A stretch of DNA of 64,000 nucleotides from Proteobacteria bacterium SG_bin6 (GTDB taxonomy: Bacteria; Pseudomonadota; Alphaproteobacteria; Sphingomonadales; Sphingomonadaceae), in NCBI GenBank assembly GCA_002083435.1, contig LWDJ01000006.1, positions 1-64,000 on the forward strand, given 5' to 3'. How positions within the stretch are numbered: position 1 is the first letter of the stretch; every line of letters starts with the position of its first letter. The notes under the pieces are model-generated. The model made no database searches and was not told where the DNA came from. It worked only from the letters and a program-made list of their open reading frames with translations. The position numbers and the translations under genes are program-made. Shown here in pieces: positions 1-8,099 of the stretch.

Positions 1-85
1 GGTCGTGGCGGAACTGGTAGACGCGCAACGTTGAGGTCTTTGTGTCCGAAAGCACGTGGAAGTTCGAGTCTTCTCGACCGCACCA
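1..85 (+). tRNA. tRNA-Leu (anticodon GAG), 5' end cut by window edge
   Basis: The cloverleaf can be folded by eye. The 3' acceptor strand CGACCGC pairs with GGTCG at the window start, so two bases (expected GC) lie just outside. The D-arm, a 7-base anticodon loop TTGAGGT with GAG at positions 34-36, a long class II variable arm, a T-arm with TTCGAGT, and an encoded CCA (83-85) are all present. The anticodon stem (CAACG against CTTTG) contains one C-T mismatch. The class II variable arm and GAG anticodon identify leucine; this tRNA reads CUC/CUU codons. Confidence 0.92.
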
Positions 86-163
86 GCTTTCGCCGATCGT
101 GGCAGCAATTATCGTAAACCGACCCGGTTGACGCCTCCGGACACGCGATCCAAGAGCGCCGCC

Positions 164-1165
164 ATGCGCTTTTTCTCCGATAACGCCGCCCCCGCCTGCC
201 CCGAGGTGCTCGCCGCGTTGAACACCGCGAACGTGCTCGACACGGCCTATGACGGTGACCAGTGGAGCCAGCGGTTGGATGGGGTGGTGTCGGCGTTGTT
301 CGAGACCCCGGTGCGCGCGCTCTGGGTCGCCTCCGGCACGGCGGCGAACTGCCTCGCGCTCGCCGCGCTCTGCCCGCCGCACGGGGCGGTGATCTGCCAC
401 CGCGACGCGCATATCCAGAATGACGAATGCGGCGCGCCCGAATTCTATACGCATGGCGCCAAGCTGCTGCTGGCTGCTGGCGCGGGGGCGAAGCTGACGC
501 CTGACAGTGTAAAGGCGGTGCTGGCGGCGACCCGCAAGGACGTTCACCAGGTGCAGCCGCACGCGCTGTCGATCACCCAGGCGACCGAATATGGCCGGGT
601 CTACACCCCCGACGAGGTCGCGGCGCTTGGTGCTGTCGCCCGCGCGCATGGCCTGGGGCTGCATATGGACGGCGCGCGCTTCGCCAACGCGGTCGCGTAT
701 CTCGGCTGCGCGCCGGCGGACATCACCTGGCGCGCGGGAGTCGATGCGCTGTCGTTCGGCTTCATCAAGAATGGCGGGATGATGGCCGAGCTGCTGGTGT
801 TCTTTCGCCCCGAGCTTGCCGACGCGACGCTCTATCGCCGCAAGCGCGCGGGGCTGCTTGCGTCGAAGGGGCGCTATCTCGCGGCGCAGATCCTGGCGAT
901 GATCGAGGGCGATGCGTGGCGCCGCAACGCGCGCGCGGCGAACGCGGGCGCGGCGCTGCTCGCCGCGGCAGCGGGCGAGCGGCTGGTGCATCCGGTCGAG
1001 GCGAACGAGGTTTTCCTGCGGGTGACGCCCGATGAAGCCGCCCGGCTGCGCGCCGCCGGCTTCGATTTCTACGATTGGGGTCCGGGCGAGGCACGGCTGG
1101 TCGTCTCCTGGCATCAGCGGCGCGAGGACATCGCCCCGCTCGCCGCCGCGATCGCCGCGCTGTGA
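164..1165 (+). CDS. ltaE: Low-specificity L-threonine aldolase
   Basis: PLP enzyme of the beta-eliminating lyase/threonine aldolase family (fold type I) that cleaves threonine or allo-threonine to glycine and acetaldehyde. The 333-residue protein has the SGTAAN phosphate-binding turn, HMDGARF with the cofactor-contacting Asp and Arg, and the probable Schiff-base lysine near residue 202 in SFGFIKNGG. An upstream ATG at 56 is open but lies inside the tRNA, so the ATG at 164, where family similarity begins (MRFFSDN), is preferred. The end overlaps the next gene by four bases, suggesting translational coupling with the exporter. The gene symbol is by family; substrate range is not visible. Confidence 0.88.
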   Translation: MRFFSDNAAPACPEVLAALNTANVLDTAYDGDQWSQRLDGVVSALFETPVRALWVASGTAANCLALAALCPPHGAVICHRDAHIQNDECGAPEFYTHGAKLLLAAGAGAKLTPDSVKAVLAATRKDVHQVQPHALSITQATEYGRVYTPDEVAALGAVARAHGLGLHMDGARFANAVAYLGCAPADITWRAGVDALSFGFIKNGGMMAELLVFFRPELADATLYRRKRAGLLASKGRYLAAQILAMIEGDAWRRNARAANAGAALLAAAAGERLVHPVEANEVFLRVTPDEAARLRAAGFDFYDWGPGEARLVVSWHQRREDIAPLAAAIAAL

Positions 1166-2091
1166 GCGAGGGCGCCGCGCCCGCCGATCGCCCGCAATCG
1201 ACTCGCCTTGCCATCCTCATCCCCTTCGCGCTGGTGACGCTGATCTGGGGATCGACCTGGATCGTGATCCGCGACCAACTCGGCACGGTGCCGCCGAGCT
1301 GGTCGGTCACCTATCGCTTCACCGTCGCCGGGTTCGCGATGCTCGGCTATGCGATCGCGCGCGGCGAGCGGCCCTGGTTCGATGCGCGCGGCTGGGGCTT
1401 CGCGGCGTTGCTGGGGCTGCTGCAATTCTGCCTGAACTTCAATTTCGTCTATCGGGCGGAGGCACACATTACCTCCGGCGTGGTCGCGGTGGTGTTCGCG
1501 CTGCTGCTCGTGCCTAACGCGCTGTTCGGGCGGCTTTTCCTAGGGCAGCAGCTCGGCCGGCAGTTGCTCATCGGCTGCGCCGTGGCGATGGCGGGGGTGA
1601 CCTTGCTGTTCGTGCACGAGGCGCGCCGCGATCCCCACGGCATGGGCGAGGCGGCGATGGGCGTCGGGCTGACGCTCGCCGGCGTGCTCGCGGCGTCACT
1701 CGCCAACATCATGCAGGCGACGCAGGTGGCGCGCGCCTATCCGATGGCGGCGATGCTGGGGGTGGCGATGCTGATCGGCGCGACATTCGATGGCATGATC
1801 GCCTGGAGCCTCACCGGCGCGCCGACGTTCGATTGGCGCGTAAGCTATGTGATCGGCATCCTCTATCTGGGGCTGGTCGCTTCGGCGGTCGCCTTCACTT
1901 TCTATTTCGGCATATTGCGCGTGATCGGCCCGGCCAAGGCGGCCTATTCGAGCGTGATCGTGCCGGTGATCGCGATGCTCCTCTCGACGCTGTTCGAGGG
2001 CTATCGCTGGTCGGGGCTGGCGGCGGCGGGGGCGGTGCTGGCGCTGGCGGGGCTGTTCATCGCATTAAGGGCGCGCAGACCCAACCGATAA
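1162..2091 (+). CDS. DMT-superfamily EamA transporter
   Basis: Inner-membrane protein of 309 residues with about ten hydrophobic segments arranged as two EamA repeats, the usual architecture of drug/metabolite transporters. The first repeat begins with the typical TLIWGSTWIVI segment. The start is a GTG at 1162 that overlaps the threonine aldolase stop (GTGA), in place of the longer unconserved upstream extension. Coupling to a threonine aldolase suggests amino-acid or metabolite export, but the substrate cannot be read from sequence. The 3' end overlaps the convergent SDR gene by about 90 bases. Confidence 0.85.
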   Translation: MSEGAAPADRPQSTRLAILIPFALVTLIWGSTWIVIRDQLGTVPPSWSVTYRFTVAGFAMLGYAIARGERPWFDARGWGFAALLGLLQFCLNFNFVYRAEAHITSGVVAVVFALLLVPNALFGRLFLGQQLGRQLLIGCAVAMAGVTLLFVHEARRDPHGMGEAAMGVGLTLAGVLAASLANIMQATQVARAYPMAAMLGVAMLIGATFDGMIAWSLTGAPTFDWRVSYVIGILYLGLVASAVAFTFYFGILRVIGPAKAAYSSVIVPVIAMLLSTLFEGYRWSGLAAAGAVLALAGLFIALRARRPNR

Positions 2092-2831
2092 TCGGCATAG
2101 ACCGGGCGCCAGCCAAGCATGCGCTTGGCCTTGCCGTTCGCGACCCGGCGATTCTCTGCATAAAAAGCGCGCGCCATTGGCGAGAGCCCGGCCGCCTCCA
2201 TCGTCTGCAGCGGCGGCACCGGGCGCCCGAGCAGGCGGCAGGCGAAGTCGATCACGTCGTTCTGCGCGCACGGCAGATCGTCGGCGAGATTATAGGCACC
2301 CGGCGGCCCCGCGAACCCCGCGAGCACCCCGGCGGCGAGATCGGCGACGTGGATGCGGCTGAACACCTGATCGGGCAGGTCGATCCGGTGCGCCGCGCCC
2401 TCGATCACCCGCTCGAGCGCGGAGCGGCCTGGACCATAGATGCCGGGCAGGCGGAACACCCGCGCGCCCCGTGCCAGCCAGGCGGCATCGGCGGCGTTGC
2501 GCCCCGGCCGCCGTCCGGCGATCGCCGCGCTCTCATCGACCCAGGCGCCGCCCGCGTCGCCATACACCCCGGTCGAGGAGAGATAACCGAGCCGCTCGCC
2601 AAGCGCCGCGCCATAGCGGGCGAGCACCGGATCACCCTCTCCCTCGGGCGGCACGCTGCTAAGCACCGCGTCGGCCCCGGCCAACGCGGCGCGCACCGCC
2701 GTGTGATCATCGAAGCGCAACGTGCCGTCGCGCCCGTCGCGGGTCGTGCCGGTCACCGTCCAGCCGCGCGCCCGGGCGGTGGCGGCGATGTAGCCCGCGC
2801 TATAGCCCAGCCCGAAAATCAGCAGTTTCAC
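2001..2831 (-). CDS. NAD(P)-dependent SDR/epimerase-like protein
   Basis: Extended SDR-like protein of 276 residues. The N-terminus MKLLIFGLGYSAGYIA is a Rossmann nucleotide-binding strand and glycine loop of the GxGxxG type; a catalytic-type tyrosine sits in YLSSTGVYGD near residues 85-95. This resembles YeeZ/ActD-like NAD-dependent epimerase family proteins, whose substrate is mostly unknown. The last 18 or so residues (rich in Ala, Ser and Pro) look unlike the family and read antisense through the 3' end of the EamA gene, so the natural stop was probably lost and the reading frame extended. Confidence 0.8.
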   Translation of the reverse strand: MKLLIFGLGYSAGYIAATARARGWTVTGTTRDGRDGTLRFDDHTAVRAALAGADAVLSSVPPEGEGDPVLARYGAALGERLGYLSSTGVYGDAGGAWVDESAAIAGRRPGRNAADAAWLARGARVFRLPGIYGPGRSALERVIEGAAHRIDLPDQVFSRIHVADLAAGVLAGFAGPPGAYNLADDLPCAQNDVIDFACRLLGRPVPPLQTMEAAGLSPMARAFYAENRRVANGKAKRMLGWRPVYADYRLGLRALNAMNSPASASTAPAAASPDQR

Positions 2832-2886
2832 CCGCTTCTCCCGAATTATGTTGGCGCGTCCCTGGCGTAGCGCCTATTCCGGGACC

Positions 2887-5469
2887 ATGCTCGACGTTCA
2901 AGCGCAAGCCCAGCCCGCCGTCACCCGCCGCGAGGATTATCGCCCGCCGGCCTGGCGCGTGCCCGAGATCGCGCTCGATTTCGCGCTCGATCCCGCCGCG
3001 ACCCGGGTCCGCGCGACGCTCAAGGTCGCGCGCGGCGCCGGGGGTCCGCTGCGGCTCGACGGCGGCGGGCAGGTGCCGGTGTCGGTCAAGGTCGATGGCG
3101 TCGCCGTCAACGACTGGCGGCTGGAGGAGGGGGCGCTGGTGCTCGACCTTCCCGGCGACGCGCATGAGGTGGAAACCGAGTGCGAGATCGCGCCCGATCG
3201 CAACACCCAGCTGATGGGGCTTTATGCCTCGAACGGGTTGCTCTGCACCCAGTGTGAGGCGGAAGGCTTTCGCCGCATCACCTTCTTCCCCGATCGCCCC
3301 GACATCTTGAGCGTCTATCGGGTGCGGATGAGCGCCGACAAGGCGCGCTTCCCGGTGCTGCTCGCGAATGGCGATCCGGTGGCGAGCGGTGATCTGCCGG
3401 GTGGCCGCCACTGGGCCGAATGGCATGATCCCTACCCCAAGCCCTGCTATCTGTTCGCGCTGGTCGCGGGCGATCTGGTCGCCAATCGCGACAGCTTCGT
3501 CACCGCCTCGGGCCGGCGGGTGGCGCTTGGCATCTGGGTGCGCCCGGCCGATCTGGCCAAGACCCAGCACGCGCTCGACGCGCTCAAAACCTCGATGGCG
3601 TGGGACGAGCGCGTCTATGGCCGCGAATATGATCTCGATGTGTTCAACATCGTCGCGGTCGATGATTTCAACTTCGGGGCGATGGAGAACAAGGGTCTCA
3701 ACATCTTCAATTCACGCTATATTCTGGCCGATCCCGATACCGCGACCGATTATGATTATGACGCGATCGCGGCGGTGGTGGCGCATGAATATTTCCACAA
3801 TTGGTCGGGCAACCGCGTCACCTGCCGCGATTGGTTCCAATTGTCGCTGAAGGAGGGCTTCACCGTCTTTCGCGACCAGAGCTTCTCGGCCGATCTCGGC
3901 TCGGCGGCGGTAAAGCGGATCGAGGATGTGCGCACGCTGCGCGCGGCGCAGTTCCCGGAGGATGCCGGCCCGCTGGCGCACCCGATCCGGCCCGAAAGCT
4001 ATATCGAAATCTCGAACTTCTACACCGCGACCGTCTACAACAAGGGCGCCGAGGTGATCCGGATGCTGGCCACGATCCTGGGCCCCGACAAATTCCGCGC
4101 CGGCACCGATCTTTATTTCGCGCGCTTCGACGGCACCGCCGCCACCTGCGAGGATTTCGTCGCGAGTCTGGAGGAAGCCTCGGGCGTCGATCTCACTCAG
4201 TTCCGCTGGTGGTATAGCCAAGCGGGCACCCCCCGTGTGACCGCGCGGATCGAGCAGACGGGTGAGGGCGCGGTGCTGCATCTGGCGCAGACGCTGCCGC
4301 CCACGCCGGGCCAGCCCGACAAGGCGCCAATGGTACTGCCGCTGCGCGTGCGGCTGTTCGGGGCGCGCAGCGGCGCGCCGCTCACCGAAGAGCAGCTCGT
4401 GCTGCTCACCGAGCCCAGCCAGCGCCTGGCGTTCGACCATCTTGCCGAGCCGCCCCTGCTCTCGATCAACCGCGGTTTCTCCGCGCCGGTGATCGTCGAG
4501 ACCGATCGCAGCCCGGCCGATCTCGCCAAGCTTTCGGCGCATGACGACGATCCTTTCGCCCGCTACGAGGCGATGCAGCAGCTGATGCTCGACACCCTCG
4601 TCGCGAGCGTCCGGCACGGGCGCGGCGAGCATCAGGCGGTGGTCGCGGCGGTCGCCGAGACGCTCGCCAACCCCGCGCTCGATCCGGCGTTTATCGCCGA
4701 GGCGGTGCTGCTCCCGTCCGAGGCGTTCATCGGTGATCAATTGCCGGTGGTCGATCCCGAAGCGGTGTTCCGCGCGCGCGAGGGGCTGCGCCGCGAGCTG
4801 GGGCGCGGCCTCGAAGCCGCCTGGCGCGCCGCCTTCGTGCGGACGAGCGGCGAGCGCTTCGCTTATACCCCCGAAGCCAAGGGCCGTCGCCGGCTGCGCA
4901 CCGTCGCGCTCAGCTATCTCGCGGCGAGCGGCGCGGAGGATGCGGCGAAGCTCGCCTTCGATCAGTTCCAGCACGCCGACAACATGACCGATCGCCAGGG
5001 CGCGCTCGCCACGCTCGCCCATGGCGACAGCCCGCTGCGCGTGGCCGCGCTCGATATCTTCTACAATCGCTATTCGGACAATCCGCTGGTGCTCGACAAA
5101 TGGTTCTCGACGCAGGCGCTGTCCGCGCGCGACGACACGGTGGCGGCGGTGATCGAGCTGGCCGGGCACCGCGACTTCACCCTCGCCAACCCCAATCGCG
5201 CGCGCGCCTTGGTCGGCGCATTCGGGGTGAACCAGCGGGCTTTTCATGCCGCTGATGGCCGTGGTTATCGCTTTGTCGCCGATCAGCTGATCGCGCTCGA
5301 TCGCCTTAACCCGCAAACCGCCGCCAAGCTGCTGCCGCCGCTTGGCCGGTGGAAGCGCTTCACGCCCGATCGCGCCGCGCTGATGCGCGCGGAGCTGGAG
5401 CGTATTCTTGCCGTGCCCGGCCTATCGCGCGACAGTTTCGAGCAGGCCTCGAAAAGCTTGCAAGGATAG
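2887..5469 (+). CDS. pepN: Aminopeptidase N (M1 family)
   Basis: Zinc aminopeptidase that removes N-terminal residues from peptides in the cytosol. The exopeptidase motif GAMEN is at about residues 264-268. The zinc site is HEYFH at 300-304 followed by Glu at about 323 in LKEG, the M1 spacing. Length (860 residues) and the C-terminal helical repeat domain fit the E. coli PepN subfamily. An ATG at 2848 is also in frame, but the ATG at 2887 matches the usual start of the family. It stands alone on its strand between the divergent SDR gene and a pseudogene. Confidence 0.95.
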   Translation: MLDVQAQAQPAVTRREDYRPPAWRVPEIALDFALDPAATRVRATLKVARGAGGPLRLDGGGQVPVSVKVDGVAVNDWRLEEGALVLDLPGDAHEVETECEIAPDRNTQLMGLYASNGLLCTQCEAEGFRRITFFPDRPDILSVYRVRMSADKARFPVLLANGDPVASGDLPGGRHWAEWHDPYPKPCYLFALVAGDLVANRDSFVTASGRRVALGIWVRPADLAKTQHALDALKTSMAWDERVYGREYDLDVFNIVAVDDFNFGAMENKGLNIFNSRYILADPDTATDYDYDAIAAVVAHEYFHNWSGNRVTCRDWFQLSLKEGFTVFRDQSFSADLGSAAVKRIEDVRTLRAAQFPEDAGPLAHPIRPESYIEISNFYTATVYNKGAEVIRMLATILGPDKFRAGTDLYFARFDGTAATCEDFVASLEEASGVDLTQFRWWYSQAGTPRVTARIEQTGEGAVLHLAQTLPPTPGQPDKAPMVLPLRVRLFGARSGAPLTEEQLVLLTEPSQRLAFDHLAEPPLLSINRGFSAPVIVETDRSPADLAKLSAHDDDPFARYEAMQQLMLDTLVASVRHGRGEHQAVVAAVAETLANPALDPAFIAEAVLLPSEAFIGDQLPVVDPEAVFRAREGLRRELGRGLEAAWRAAFVRTSGERFAYTPEAKGRRRLRTVALSYLAASGAEDAAKLAFDQFQHADNMTDRQGALATLAHGDSPLRVAALDIFYNRYSDNPLVLDKWFSTQALSARDDTVAAVIELAGHRDFTLANPNRARALVGAFGVNQRAFHAADGRGYRFVADQLIALDRLNPQTAAKLLPPLGRWKRFTPDRAALMRAELERILAVPGLSRDSFEQASKSLQG

Positions 5470-5554
5470 GCGCGAACTCACGGCGTTCTGGTCCTACCTA
5501 ACGGCGCGCGCCGTGCTGACCCCGAGCAATCATGGCGTATGACGGCCAGATGGC

Positions 5555-6011
5555 GTGTGGCGGCATCGCCCCGTTCTGGGCTATGGCTTGGCGGTGGTGT
5601 TGGCGGCGGGCGCGACCGGCGTGCGCCTTGGCGCCGATGCGATGCTGCCCGCAGGCTTTCCCTATCTCACGCGCGTTACCGCGGTCGTTATCATCGCCCT
5701 TGTCGCGGGCGCAGGACCGGGGATTTTGGCCGGGCTCATCTGCTTCCTCGCGGCCTGCAATTTTTTGTGCCGCCGGTGCACAGCTGCGCGATCGGCGCCG
5801 GGGTGTTCGCCGCGTTGATCGACGGCAGAAGCCGGTCCTGGCGGTGCGCGATGAGGGCCGCCGCTTGCCATCCGGGCATGACGTGGCGACGGCAAGCGGG
5901 CTCCGCACCCGCATTACCCGCGCGCTCGCCGATCAGCTGCGCGGCACGATCGAGACGATCAGCCCACCGGACGGCGGAACCCTTATCCGATTACGCTTCG
6001 CGCAACCCTGA
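5555..6011 (+). pseudogene. Remnant of a DUF4118/HWE-type sensor histidine kinase
   Basis: Three reading frames together recall one protein. From 5555 the first frame gives a membrane-spanning DUF4118-like start (about four hydrophobic segments, including RLGADAMLPAGFPYLT). At about 5760-5770, in a run of T, the frame shifts to one reading FFVPPVHS, another DUF4118 feature. From about 5845 a third frame gives DEGRRLPSGHD, then a G2-like box and the closing LIRLRFAQP of a HisKA_2/HWE-type ATPase domain, ending at the stop at 6009-6011. The dimerisation domain and most of the ATPase domain are absent, so a large internal deletion plus frameshifts has joined the two ends. No function is expected. 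Confidence 0.72.
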
Positions 6012-6104
6012 GCAGCAGGCCCCCCGCAATGGTTACCCACGATCTGGACGGTGCACGTCGGTCGAACGCGCTTGTGTCATCACCGCAGCGAACGCCAAAG
6101 CCAA

Positions 6105-6833
6105 TTACGAGTCGACCGATCGAGCGGGGTCCAGCCGACGGCGCCCGCGTCGCAAGCTTCGCTCCAGATGCATCCGCGCCGCGCGCTTGGCGGCGCCAAT
6201 ATCCTGTTTGCGGATCGCCTCCACCAGCCGCCGATGCTCGCCCTGGATCGTGCGCAGATAGGCAGCGCGAGCGGCCGCCTGTTCCTCGCCGGTGGCGACG
6301 TTCCGCCGTGGCACCAGGCTGGCGCCCAGAAACTCGATGATGCGCACGAAATACTGGTTGTGCGTCGCATGGGCGATTGCGTTGTGCATGGCGATGTCGG
6401 CCGCGACGCCATCGCCACCCCGCCGCAAATCCTCCTCGATCGCGGCGACGGCATTGTCGATGGCGTTGATGTCTTCCTCGGTCCGGCGTTCGGCCGCGAG
6501 CCCCGCCATCTCGGTTTCGATCGCGATGCGCAGCTCGAGCAGACGAAGCACGTCCTCAAGGTCGGCGAGCTCCGTCGCGCTGACCTGAAACGCCTGTGGC
6601 GCGCTGCGCACGAACACGCCCGACCCCTGCCGGGCCTCGACCCAGCCTTCAGCCGAAAGACGAGCGATCGCTTCGCGCACCACCGTGCGGCTGATGCCAA
6701 GCTCGGCGACTAGCGCGCGTTCCGGCGGCAGACGGTCGCCCCGGGCCAGTTCGCCACTGCGAATCCGCGCTCGCAACAGTTCGACAAGGTCGGCGGCCAT
6801 CGATCGCCGTGCCGGCATCTTCAGTGCTTCCAT
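6105..6833 (-). CDS. FadR-family (GntR) transcriptional regulator
   Basis: A 242-residue repressor-type regulator with an N-terminal winged helix-turn-helix (LPPERALVAELGISRTVVREAIARL, residues about 37-62) and a C-terminal FCD ligand-binding domain. The FCD domain carries the usual metal-site type residues in the E-T-E-M-A-G, A-M-H-N-A and E-H-R-R-L segments. It is transcribed away from the GH105/kdu operon, with about 140 bases between starts. FadR/UxuR-type proteins often respond to uronates or their catabolites, so local control of the uronate genes through the motif at 6898 is the likely role. Confidence 0.88.
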   Translation of the reverse strand: MEALKMPARRSMAADLVELLRARIRSGELARGDRLPPERALVAELGISRTVVREAIARLSAEGWVEARQGSGVFVRSAPQAFQVSATELADLEDVLRLLELRIAIETEMAGLAAERRTEEDINAIDNAVAAIEEDLRRGGDGVAADIAMHNAIAHATHNQYFVRIIEFLGASLVPRRNVATGEEQAAARAAYLRTIQGEHRRLVEAIRKQDIGAAKRAARMHLERSLRRGRRRLDPARSVDS

Positions 6834-6897
6834 GACCCTCGCTCGATGATAATGCGCGTGAAACTACCCGGCGGAACGGCCGGCGTCACGACTTAAG

Positions 6898-6932
6898 ATT
6901 GGTATGATGACATTATCAGCAGTGGACAGGGA
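6898..6932. promoter_or_regulatory. Putative operator/promoter of the uronate operon
   Basis: The block ATTGGTATGATGAC followed by AT-rich bases and then TGGACAGGGA recurs with nearly the same order and spacing at 14766-14802, upstream of the TonB receptor. It lies between the divergent FadR-type gene and the GH105 start. The GT-N6-AC core fits sites bound by GntR/FadR proteins, and TATGAT could serve as a -10 element. Binding itself is inferred. Confidence 0.6.
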
Positions 6933-6974
6933 AGAATTTGCTCGATAACGATTGGCGGCATTGGGAGAGTGACT

Positions 6975-8099
6975 GTGGCGTCCATGCAAACGACGGGTTC
7001 CAACCCCGCCCGGCACGATCATGCCGCGTTGCAGGCGTTGCTTGATCGGCTGATCGGCGCGCTGATCGGCATTCGTGATGAAGACAGCGCTTTCCTGGTC
7101 GGCATCGTCGATGGCCGCCGATACGACATCAAGAGCTGGGACGTCTGGGATTGGACCCAGGGGGTCGGGCTCTATGGGCTGGTGCGCAGCTATGAGCGGA
7201 CCGGCGACGCGAACACACTCGATCTTGTCCGGACGTGGTTCGGCGCGCGGCTCGCCGAGCCGCCGCCGCCGCGCACGATTAACACGGTGGCGCCGGTCTA
7301 TGCGCTCGCTCACCTGGCGGCCGCGGATGGCGATGCCGCCCTGCGGGCGCTCGCCGCCGACTGGGCGGCGTGGGTGATGAATGATCTGCCCCGTACCACC
7401 GAGAGTGGGTTCCAGCACATCGTCGTCGATCATCGCAACGAAGGTCAGCTGTGGGACGACAGCTTGATGATGACCGCGCTGCCGCTGGCGCGCGCCGGGC
7501 TGCTGCTAAACCGCCCCGATTATGTCGAGGAAGCGGTCCGGCAATTCCTCGTCCACACCAAATATCTCGCCGATCGCGCCACCGGCCTGTGGTTCCACGG
7601 CTGGTCGTTCGTCACGCGCAATCATCTGTCGGCGGCGTTATGGGCACGCGGCAACAGCTGGGTGACGATGGCGATCCCCGATCTGATCGAACTGCTCGAT
7701 CTGCCCCGCGATGGCGCGGTGGGCGCGTTCCTGATCGAAACGCTGCGCGCCCAGGTGGCGGCGCTCGCGGGGTGCCAGCGTGATGACGGGCTGTGGCCGA
7801 CCCTGCTCGATGATCCGGACAGCTATGGCGAAGCGTCCGCGACGGCGGGCTTCGCCTATGGCATCTTGAAGGGGGTCCGGCTCGGCCTGCTCGATCCAGG
7901 CTATGCCCGGTGCGGCGCGCGCGCGCTCGACGCGGTGGTCGCGAATATCGATCCGGTCACGGGTGAGCTCGGTAATGTCTCGTTCGGCACGCCCATTTTC
8001 GCGACGCGCGAGGAATATGCGCGGGTTCCGCTCACCACCATGCCCTATGGACAGGCAATGGCGATCCTTGCGCTCGACGAGGGGCTGCGCGCGGCATGA
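6975..8099 (+). CDS. GH105 unsaturated glucuronyl/rhamnogalacturonyl hydrolase
   Basis: Predicted cytosolic hydrolase that removes the 4,5-unsaturated uronic acid from the non-reducing end of lyase products. The 374-residue protein shows the (alpha/alpha)6 barrel signatures of GH105: DVWDWTQGVGLYG near the N-terminus, a catalytic-type Asp in QLWDDSLMM, and ALWARGNSWVTMA. There is no signal peptide. GTG codons at 6969 and 6975 and an ATG at 6984 are possible starts; 6975 has the best spacing from GGGAGAG at 6963-6969. First gene of a tightly overlapping operon with transporter, kduI, kduD and kdgK. GH88 is the main alternative family. Confidence 0.85.
   Translation: MASMQTTGSNPARHDHAALQALLDRLIGALIGIRDEDSAFLVGIVDGRRYDIKSWDVWDWTQGVGLYGLVRSYERTGDANTLDLVRTWFGARLAEPPPPRTINTVAPVYALAHLAAADGDAALRALAADWAAWVMNDLPRTTESGFQHIVVDHRNEGQLWDDSLMMTALPLARAGLLLNRPDYVEEAVRQFLVHTKYLADRATGLWFHGWSFVTRNHLSAALWARGNSWVTMAIPDLIELLDLPRDGAVGAFLIETLRAQVAALAGCQRDDGLWPTLLDDPDSYGEASATAGFAYGILKGVRLGLLDPGYARCGARALDAVVANIDPVTGELGNVSFGTPIFATREEYARVPLTTMPYGQAMAILALDEGLRAA

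Noticed and set aside
1032..1517. Overlapping frame across ltaE and the EamA gene
   Set aside because: Runs out of frame with both genes, has no family features and looks like a GC-skew shadow.
3712..5316. Long open frame of 534 codons antisense to pepN
   Set aside because: Pattern of Arg/Glu/His-rich residues typical of the shadow frame of a GC-rich gene; no start context and no family recognisable.
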